Assembly (NCBI GenBank): GCA_947359465.1
Contig: OX375881.1
Coordinates: forward strand, 78,961,914-79,025,913
Origin: Metellina segmentata
Taxonomy: Eukaryota > Arthropoda > Arachnida > Araneae > Tetragnathidae
Length of the DNA stretch: 64,000 bases
Direction of reading: 5' to 3'
The notes under the pieces are model-generated. The model searched no databases, was not told the DNA's origin, and saw nothing but the letters and a program-made list of their open reading frames with translations. Position numbers and translations under genes: made by a program. Below are positions 56,461 through 64,000 of this stretch, one piece after another. The stretch's first letter is position 1. Each line of letters begins with the position of its first letter.

Positions 56461-57100
56461 ATTAAAATATTGTTTCGTTTGTACATGAATACAGTCGTAT
56501 GAAAACAATTACTCTTTACATTAAAACTTAAGAGCTCTTTGATCATTTAATTACATGAACACAGGTACAAACACAACTTATTAAGAAATTTAATTTTTGT
56601 AAACAATAAACTGTTATCCACATAATGTATCCCTATATTTATAACATTTCATAATATTTAAAAAAGTCCTAGAAATTGAATGCTACAGAACTTTACCAGA
56701 TATTTTAAATCGGTAGAGACGTGTAAAATCTATTTTAAATTTATACGTCTTCTCTCTATTAAACATGCAAGAATTTCGATTAATAATATTTCTAATACTT
56801 GAAACTAAGTTATTTTCGTTACCAGCAAAATTCTAAAACAGAACTAAGCATCTTAAATAGCTTTAAAAACTAATGGTGTTACATCGAAAAGTTAATCAAC
56901 TGTAAATTTTATCAAATAAAATTCGAAACCTTATTTCTCCAGTTATCAATCCAACTCACAAACCCTATTACATCTTGCAAAACAAATTACACATTTATTT
57001 TCTTAACACAAGGGCGTCAAAGCCATTTTCACCCCACAATAAATACAAAGACGTATCATTTGCTTACAAATTTCTGTTTCTTTCCAAGAGAGAGATGAGA
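56461..57100. other. AT-rich sequence, nothing recognised
   Basis: No supported feature. Confidence 0.4.
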
Positions 57101-57400
57101 TGAAAATAAAACTCGTAAATTCTATTCAGTCTGGGAAAGAGACACATCTTTTTGTTCGTCTCTTGCAGAATATTAATGCTTGAGGCTTTTTTATCTCGGC
57201 ATTTACTTCAGGATGCGTGGCAAGATAACAGACAACATGGCGGCATCTGAATGGTTCTGATTTTTGAGACATGAATAAACACATAAAGACACGGGAAATC
57301 CTGATTGCTGGTTTTAGAAGTTTCCTGTTTGAAAAACAAGTTTACTCAGAAAGTTCCTTCGGTCGGAAATTTTGCATGGCGTCTTGTTTACTCAAAACCA
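57101..57400. promoter_or_regulatory. Possible regulatory block with a YY1-type site
   Basis: Unique, less AT-rich block containing AACATGGCGGC (57234-57244), a match to the YY1/Pho core, beside GATAAC. No coding frame. Function is only suggested by the motif. Confidence 0.25.
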
Positions 57401-57848
57401 AAAGTATGTTTTATGCCATTTAGATGAATGGTAAAATATTTGCTTTTAATTTTCTAAATGCATCGATTTTCATCAGACATTTTTAAATTACGTTTTGAAT
57501 TTTTTATTAGCATAAAAAGCTTAATTATTCTTTGGACCGAAAAAAAATTTTAAAATTGAATATCAGACATGATTTTTATTTTGTTTTAAGTTCCACTCAG
57601 TATAAATACTCGTTATTTTACAAAATATAATTATTTACTTCCATATCTATAATTATTAGATTATTTTTTACTTTAATTTTTTTTCATGTCTAATGTGCTC
57701 TAAACTTACATTGGTACTCCTTTTCAAGTTAAACGTACATGCATTTTGATGTTTAGATTGATCTTCCTCCAATTATAGACTTAAAATTACGTTTTGAGCA
57801 TTAAAGTTCATCTGTCTAAAATCCTCCATTCCTACATAAAAGGCTATA
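57401..57848. other. AT-rich sequence, nothing recognised
   Basis: No supported feature. Confidence 0.4.
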
Positions 57849-57850
57849 TA

Positions 57851-58614
57851 CACAGTCCAGTCACATTAATGTGACTACCACCTACTTTCGACGTCAACGT
57901 GAAATAACCAATCACAAAAGGCAGGTGGCAGTACATTGCAGTGGAGTGTATATAAAGGATGTCCTAGGGCATCAGAAAGCATTTCAATCGTTGGCGTAAT
58001 GCAGAAACGTAGCGATTTATCCGACGTCCAAAAAGGCATGATTATTGGCTTTCGGGCCAAGGGTGGAAGCATTTCGGAAACGGCTAATTTTGTGAACTGT
58101 TCGCGTGCCGCCGTGGTAAAAGTATACAGTGCTTGGCAAAATGTCACTATTCAAAATCAGCGGCGTGGCACATGTGGTGCACCACGGGCTATAGATGATA
58201 GAGGTGAACGAAGGCTACAGAGATGCGTTCGGGCGAATAGACGTGCAACTGTTGAGCAACTGACCGCCCAGATGAACCAAGGGGCTACCAAGATTGTATC
58301 CTCAACAACGGTTCAGCGAACGTTGCTGCGCATGGGCCTCCACAGCAGACGCCTGGTTAATGCACCTATGCTGACTGCTGCTCATCGGCGACGAAGGCTG
58401 GAATTTGCACGCCAGTACCGCAACTGGACGTCCACAGAGTGGCGACAGGTGGCTTTTTCCGATGTATCACGTTTTATGCTCCATCGGACAGATGGAGGTT
58501 GGCGTATACGGCGTGAAACGTCTGAAAGCAAACACCCTGTAACAATTGCCGGAAGGCTCCAGGCTGGAGGAGGGAGCATTATGGTTTGGGGAATGTTTTC
58601 CTGGCATTTACTAG
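57851..58614 (+). mobile_element. 3'-truncated Tc1-like element
   Basis: Starts after TA (57849-57850) with CACAGTCCAGTCACATTAAT, a 5' terminus of the Tc1 subgroup whose ends contain TCACATTAATGTGAC. The transposase gene follows after about 150 bp. Homology stops near 58614 and no 3' inverted repeat is present. Confidence 0.8.
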
Positions 58615-58682
58615 GTGCACTCAACATCAGAAACCTAATTGACTTGAGTTTGGCTGTCTGTAATCGAAAGAAAGAAAAATAA
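57999..58682 (+). pseudogene. Tc1-like transposase, N-terminal two-thirds, 3'-truncated
   Basis: The ATG at 57999 (MQKRSDLSDVQKG) is preferred over an upstream in-frame ATG at 57936 because it fits the family start. Residues 1-60 form the first HTH (GMIIGFRAKGGSISETANFV); about 75-125 form the second (TVEQLTAQMN..VSSTTVQRTLLRMG). The DDE domain begins with EWRQVAFSDVSRFMLH, which has the first catalytic Asp (usual block FSDESRF; here Glu is Val), then GGGSIMVWGMFSW. After WHLLGAL the frame runs into unrelated sequence (IRNLIDLSLAVC) and stops at 58682. It has 227 codons against roughly 340 for a complete Tc1 protein; the second and third catalytic residues are missing. Bound to DNA it might still act as a repressor-like fragment if expressed, but that is speculative. 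Confidence 0.9.
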
Positions 58683-58939
58683 AAGACGCTGGTCCAAAGA
58701 AAGGTATAAGCTAAGAAGTCGCTTTAGTCACTAACATTTAATAAACTTTCTGCGAAACACTAAATCGTACGCAGAATATTAACTTTCCGTTTTAATTTTT
58801 CATCAGTATAATCTGGTTTGTATTGTTTCAACACATTAACCATTTTTGGCAAAGTAATACTTCTTTTGGTTTTGTTTAAATATTAATTTGACTTAAATTT
58901 TCACAACTCAGGATAATCACGATACAAAGTAATTAAAAG
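58683..58939. other. AT-rich sequence, nothing recognised
   Basis: No supported feature. Confidence 0.4.
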
Positions 58940-59220
58940 TGTCAGAAACTCCCTTTTTCAGACAGATTCGCTTATTGTGGGGCTCGATGCATGCGTCGTG
59001 TGCTGTCTTTAGCGAAACTGCCCGTACGATTGATAATTGCGTATTTTACTTGATCAGTCGTCCCCGCAAATGGCGCTCGTTCAATCAAAATTTCTATCAA
59101 TATCCATCAATCGATTGACAATCGAGTAAATCGCCTCCTACACAGTCGATTGGTTGCTTCAATGAGCCTCATTGACAGTAGCATTGACAATGTTATAGAC
59201 CGTTGAGCTCTTTACACAAT
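58940..59220. promoter_or_regulatory. Possible enhancer-like block
   Basis: Unique block dense in TGACAG, ATTGACA and ATCAAT words, the kinds of sites bound by TALE homeodomain proteins (Exd/Pbx, Hth/Meis). It includes a perfect 12-bp palindrome TCAATCGATTGA (59107-59118). No coding frame. Regulatory function is inferred from motif clustering. Confidence 0.3.
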
Positions 59221-59553
59221 TTATAATAAGCGAATCGTACGAAAGAAGTTGCATTCAAATCATAAACTAGTTTATTATAGAAATTAATTTTACATTATCT
59301 CTATGTTTACTCTAAGGTTTACGCTTAAAATATTTGATCATTATTATCATTATATGAAGGATCATTTAGGATAGTAATGATATTAAATAGTATGATATAT
59401 TTGATCATAATATGAAGGATCGTTTATTTTTGCAGTAGTTTGTTACTCTGAATGTACAGATTTTTGAACAAATAATATATTTATGAAAGTAATTAATTTA
59501 AAGTAAACCTTTTTCCTCCCGTCTTTCACCACCACTAAGGGGGGAATGTTTTT

Positions 59554-59595
<42 letters not shown>

Positions 59596-59649
59596 TCTAT
59601 CAAGTGATGTAAACACTCACTTTAGAACGGACATTACTTAATTTACACA
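59221..59649. other. AT-rich sequence with an (AT)n run
   Basis: Contains about 35 bp of pure AT at 59560-59593; otherwise nothing recognised. Confidence 0.6.
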
Positions 59650-61125
59650 AGTAACCCTCTGTCATACTGGCAGAGGGGGCAGACTTAAAATAATAAGCTC
59701 ATTCACAACATTACGAATTGTTATCCAAAATTCAAATAGTAATGTTCTTTCTCACTAATAAACATTCTAAGTTTTACCTTTAAATACTTGCCTCTAATAA
59801 TGGATAAAAAATTCACTTTAAAATGGACATGGCTTAAATTTAGATAATCCTCTGTCTAACAATGACAAATGGATCCATGCTCTTAAAATTATACATTTAT
59901 TGATGACATCACGATACCAACAATCCTACTCACTGATAAAAAGCATTCTAAGTTCCTTTCAAAAAGTATATAATCGTCATTCATTCACACGCAAAACATT
60001 TTTAAGTTGATTGATTCCCACTAAATAAAATCTATCAGCAAGACGAACAACTGAATTTTTATGTTCAGGCCTCCCGAATATCATAGTATAAGCAAATAGT
60101 TGATGAGAACTCTTAAGTCAATTTCAAATATAAGTATATAGTTGATGAGAACTATTAAGTCAATTTCAAAAATAAGTATATAGTTGATGAGAACTATTAA
60201 GTCAATTTCAAAAATAAGTATATAGTTGATGAGAACTATTAAGTCAATTTCAAAAATAAGTATATAGTTGATGGAAACTATTTGCTTATTTTTAAAGTTG
60301 ATTTAACTGAAATTTTAAAGCAATCCTCTGTCATACTGACAGATGGGCGAGATTAAAATAATAAGCTGATTCCCAACATTACTAATCCTTATCCGAAATT
60401 CAGTTAGAAATGTCCTTTCTCACTAATAAACATTTCAAGTAATACTCTCTAAATAGTTACCTCTCATAATTTGTAGAAAAATTCACTTTAAAATGGACAT
60501 GACTTAAAGTTAGATAATCCTCTGTCTAACAATGACAAATGGACCCATGCTCTTAATATGATAAGTTTGTTGATGACATCACTAATCTTTCCACCAGAAG
60601 TACCAACAATCCTACTCACTGCTGAAACTCATTCCAAGTTTCTTTCAAAAAATATATAATCGTCCTTCATTCACAAGGCAAAACATTTTGAAGTAGATTG
60701 ATACCCATTAAATAAAATCTATCAGCACAAACTGAATTTTTATGTTCAGTCCACCTGAAATTCAGAATTATAAGCAAATAGTTGATGGAAACTATTAAGT
60801 CAATTTCAAAAATAAGCATATAGTTGATAGAAACTATTTTCTTAAAAGCAATATGCTGTCTTACTACGACAGATGAACCAAACGTAATATTATCATCCCA
60901 TTGAGGACATTATGAATCGTTTTAAAATTCAATAATTCAATTAGTAGCCTTCCACCTCTCCAATCAAAACATTTAAAATAATTCCCTTAAAAGATACCAT
61001 CACTACATACTCAAACACGAAAAACTTTTAAATGGACCAATGCGCATGAAATCAAAGCGATACCCAAGCCACAGACAGAAATTTCTGTCCAGGCCTTCCC
61101 AGTGTTGAAGAGTTGATGGAAACCC
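59650..61125. repeat. 669-bp tandem repeat, two full and one decayed copy
   Basis: CCTCTGTCATACTG starts at 59656 and 60325 (669-bp period). The copies share TTCACTTTAAAATGGACATG, CCTCTGTCTAACAATGACAA, ACCAACAATCCTACTCACTG and AATAAAATCTATCAGCA. A third, much diverged copy runs from about 60846 (TGCTGTCTTACTACGACAGA). Confidence 0.9.
60098..60290. repeat. 42-bp minisatellite inside the 669-bp repeat, 5 copies
   Basis: AGTTGATGAGAACT (last copy AGTTGATGGAAACT) starts at 60098, 60140, 60182, 60224 and 60266, exactly 42 bp apart. The second 669-bp copy has only two such units. Confidence 0.97.
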
Positions 61126-61159
61126 ATTTGTTGTACTACCTTCCAAAGAGCTTACTACC

Positions 61160-61460
61160 TTCCTTTCATCGCAGGGTTTAACTTACTTTGAAGTGCCCAG
61201 GACCCAGCACATACACCAATTTTGCCCTCACTTCAAAACACCCTCCAAACGTGGGTAAGCGGAAGATTTGAGGAGCATGCAGTTTTCCTCTCATTATTTT
61301 AATGACGGCGCCCGTATTGTCCTTACGCACTTTTATTTCCATTGTTATTACCAATTACGCAGGATGAAAGTGGCTTTTCCAAGAGAATTATGAAATTGCG
61401 CACTAATGCCTCTGCCTCGCCTTTCTGCGGATGCCAAAACTTTGGGAGAAATCAGTGGGT
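61160..61460. promoter_or_regulatory. Possible conserved non-coding block
   Basis: Unique mixed-composition block with ATTATTTTAATGACGGCGCC and TTGTTATTACCAATTACGC, homeodomain-type words in GC-richer context. Overlapping open frames on both strands (61348-61652) show no domain. Confidence 0.25.
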
Positions 61461-62584
61461 TTGAGGTGAGAATTCTGATTGGAAATAACTTTGTTTTTGC
61501 TTTTTTTGTGTGTGTCGTTGCATCACCAGAAAAGTTTGTGTTTGAAATTTTTGTTTTTTTCTGTCTGTCACTAAAATATTGCGGATTTTTTCCCACTTTG
61601 TCATTACCCCTTTGCGATTCTGGTAATCTATTATTTTCTTAAGGAAAGCCACCTCTCTTATTTTATACTCACTACAAGTACGTAGTTGAGTTTTTTATTT
61701 GTTCGAACTACTGTCTAATACTTGACATTAAAAACTCGAAGAATTATTATGCCGAATTGGTTGTTTTTTGTATTTGCGTTAATCATAAGCCTTAGTAGTT
61801 CTTCCTTATGCAATATTCAAAACTAATTTTAATTTGAGTCAGCTCTTCATGTATGGGTGAAACGAGTTGTTAGCTCTACATTTCTATGATCACATTAACT
61901 TTAAAGGGTATTTTACTAGTTGTTTTACATTTGAAAGATATAATTCTTTTTTTAAGCTCTTGTGTGACGAAAACAGAGTCAGGTGCTTAATTAAAAACTA
62001 AATTGGACATTCTTGAACCAAAAAAGGAACGAGAACTTGACACTATTGACAATTCCATCAACAATAAACATAAGTCTTCTACTAGTTATGTTTTTCAATT
62101 AAACTGAAATAGCAAGTACTCAAAGTTCAAGCACCTATTTTCACACAGCATGTGTTAATACCCAATGTAATATGCTGAATTTAAATAACTAATTAATCTT
62201 CTCTGTGTCATGTACGTATTATTCCATCATGCCAGCTTCCGTTTTTCTTGCATTACTTCTAGACCAATAGAATTCCTCTTACTAGGATTCTTTCAATCAC
62301 AGCTATTTAGCTATTATAAGTGTTGTGGGGTAAAGACAACAGTTCATTACTTGAAAATCCCGTGACTCTCAGGCTGTAGATATTTTATTTACCTAGACAT
62401 AATCATTAATTTTGACAATTGAGATCAGTGGTTCATCATAAATGTATAGTGTTCATTATGGATCAAGGTCATTCAGTGTAAAAAAAAAAACTTAAATTCA
62501 ATATCCATCAAGTATAACATGTGGTTAAAACCTCGTAATATGTCTTACTTCAGAAAAAAATTACTTCTTAGTTAAATAATCATC
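61461..62584. other. AT-rich sequence, nothing recognised
   Basis: No supported coding, RNA or repeat feature. Confidence 0.4.
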
Positions 62585-62696
62585 AAACAGCTGTAGTTCA
62601 AAATTATGAGATGTCCTTGCATCTTTCCCGTTCAAACTGATTTCAGAGTATCGTCAATTTCCCATTGTATTGCTGGTAAATTCAACTACCTACCTA
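62585..62696 (+). repeat. Degenerate SINE fragment
   Basis: GTAGTTCAAAATTATGAGAT, CATCTTTCCCGTTC and ATCGTCAATTTCCCATTGTA, ending CTACCTACCTAG. Confidence 0.7.
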
Positions 62697-62955
62697 GTTT
62701 TTGATAATTAAATGGAGGCTGGACGGAATTCCTCGTCTCGTTAGTCAAATAAACGATTTACTTGCTTCAAATGGCATTGTTAGCAAAACATGTAACTTAC
62801 ATGTTGCGAAATCGCGTTGATGGTAAAATATAGGTTAAAAAATTACATTTTTAGCAATATATTCGAATTAATTGTTTCAAAATTTCATTTCCTGTAAACA
62901 GTACGAATTTTTATCAAAATTAGGCAACTCAGGTATTAACTCAATTTTTGTCAAT

Positions 62956-63044
62956 GAAGTTAATAATCTTAATTTGAATACATGAAGTTAATAATCTTAA
63001 TTTTAATACATGAAGTTAATAATCTTAATTTGAATACATGAAAG
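62956..63044. repeat. 28-bp tandem repeat, 3 copies
   Basis: GAAGTTAATAATCTTAATTT followed by GAATACAT or TAATACAT, three times in a row. Confidence 0.95.
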
Positions 63045-63334
63045 TTATTTAACATCCGATGTAAGTCTCTGGGTGTAAGTCTGTGATGAGAATCTTCGAT
63101 TTAATCAAGACTATAATCGTTCATCGAAATTACTCTTTATTTCACTTGTGTTTGCAAGTGATTAAATTTCAATCCAACTTTATCTGCTGATTTATTGCTA
63201 ATGATCTCGCTCAGTAGCCATATCTAGATTTGAGAACTCCTAGTAGCTGTGCTCTAGATCTGTGCACAAGAGACTGAATTCATATCCTGGTATGTCACCA
63301 GTATTCATAGTGTAGGTAGATGAGTAGATAGTTG

Positions 63335-63615
63335 AATTCAGAATCAGATGGCACTGCGGTAACACAACGGGCTATTGAAGACGGTCCGAGATCAATCCCG
63401 AAACTAATGATCTGATAACAGTACCTCGTAATTTTGAGCCACGGTCAGATGACGAGGAAACTTCCACGCAATTTCGACGTGAGGAGATTTGAGGCCACGG
63501 AAGATTTAATGTGTCCAGCTTCCACGTAGATGACGGTCTTTGGTTGAATCGAGTTAAGACACTTGCAACCCACCGGTTAAAACTCCGCAACTCTACCCAC
63601 TCGACAAACGTGACC
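63335..63615 (-). repeat. tRNA-derived SINE, nearly complete
   Basis: Minus-strand copy: ACACAACGGGCTATTGAAGA, TCGTAATTTTGAGCCACGGT, CGACGTGAGGAGATTTGAGG and a decayed head (GTTGAATCGAGTTAAGACAC). The minus-strand frame 63372-63617 is a translation of the SINE. Confidence 0.85.
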
Positions 63616-63705
63616 ACGATGGTGTTTAGGAACGCAATCGTGGTACGATAGCGTTTAGGAACAGGATCATGGTACGATAGTATTTAGGAACACAATACGG
63701 TAGGT
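63613..63705. repeat. About 30-bp tandem repeat, 3 copies
   Basis: ACGATGGTGTTTAGGAACGC, ACGATAGCGTTTAGGAACAG and ACGATAGTATTTAGGAACAC head successive units. Confidence 0.85.
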
Positions 63706-63751
63706 TAGTTTCGACTCGTACCACACTCGTATCGAGGTTGGTTAGATTGAT

Positions 63752-63880
63752 ATTATGGTATAAGGGCATATTTGGCCAAGCTGCTCAATACAACGTTCAT
63801 AAATGGACATGCACACACAAGGAAAGTTTAATTGACATGATAGAAATAAATGCACCCAGACAGAGGAATAGATCCGCTTA
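63752..63880 (+). repeat. Dispersed repeat 'family B' copy
   Basis: TTATGGTATAAGGGCATATT, TGGCCAAGCTGCTC, GGACATGCACACACAAGGAA and AGAAATAAATGCACCCAGAC match the order of 52522-52640. Confidence 0.6.
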
Positions 63881-63892
63881 TGTAGTAGGTAG

Positions 63893-64000
63893 TTATAGAA
63901 TTTAATTTACTTATCACTGGAGCAAGACAACAGGCTATTGATGACGGTCCAGGATCAACCCCGAATGGAAGGTTCGGAGGAAGATATCTCATAATAATGA
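63893..64000 (-). repeat. SINE, 3' part, cut by the window end
   Basis: CTGGAGCAAGACAACAGGCT, ATTGATGACGGTCCAGGATC and GAAGGTTCGGAGGAAGATAT match the reverse complement of the SINE. Confidence 0.85.

Overview
The window looks like non-coding DNA from a large, AT-rich eukaryotic nuclear genome, most likely an arachnid and plausibly an orb-weaving spider. No long intact gene, operon or bacterial signal is present. It contains tRNA-derived SINEs, decayed Tc1/mariner, pogo, hAT, piggyBac-like and Helitron elements, satellites, (TA)n runs, and short exon-like reading frames bounded by GT/AG splice signals. The spider assignment is an inference: the SINE body and the Tc1 relic families resemble what I know from araneid genomes, and I could not search to confirm it.

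Layout. 0-8 kb: SINE copies, a 288-bp satellite carrying the palindrome ACGAGATATCTCGT, and a pogo-like element that has received a SINE, a MITE and a satellite fragment. 9-18 kb: a 564-bp Tc1 derivative, a long (TA)n/(GATA)n tract, a degenerate minisatellite, a second pogo-like element, and a Tc1 relic whose 3' end is repeated in tandem every 224 bp. 19-27 kb: duplicated blocks flanking a 1.2-kb purine-rich tract, a piggyBac-like MITE, and a hAT element with a perfect 8-bp target duplication. 27-33 kb: a candidate exon, a 110-bp satellite with a higher-order period near 540 bp, a GC-rich promoter-like island with CRE and NRF1-type sites, and a 218-bp satellite. 34-41 kb: three exact 60-bp repeats abutting a non-autonomous Helitron, a probable solo LTR inserted in a (TA)n run, and a hAT N-terminal relic. 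42-50 kb: a near-perfect 58-nt hairpin, a possible F-box-like exon, SINEs, a foldback mariner, and a young SINE nested in an older SINE with matching target duplications. 51-64 kb: more SINEs, a 308-bp tandem array seeded from a SINE, a hAT with a perfect 8-bp target duplication, two Tc1 relics, a large tandem repeat and further SINEs.

The reading frames I can assign with confidence are transposase fragments (Tc1, mariner, hAT), and all are truncated, frameshifted or interrupted. Two short frames look like possible host exons: 27789-27912 on + and 45136-45237 on -. Several unique, less AT-rich blocks (about 31.6-32.2, 38.0-38.4, 47.0-47.3, 57.1-57.4, 58.9-59.2 and 61.2-61.5 kb) could be regulatory DNA of neighbouring host genes. 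The window therefore reads as intergenic or intronic sequence shaped by successive transposon insertions and tandem amplification. I see no new enzymatic or defence system. The most distinctive structures are the palindrome-bearing satellite, the foldback mariner, the tandem arrays grown from transposon pieces, and the nested insertions whose order can be read directly.
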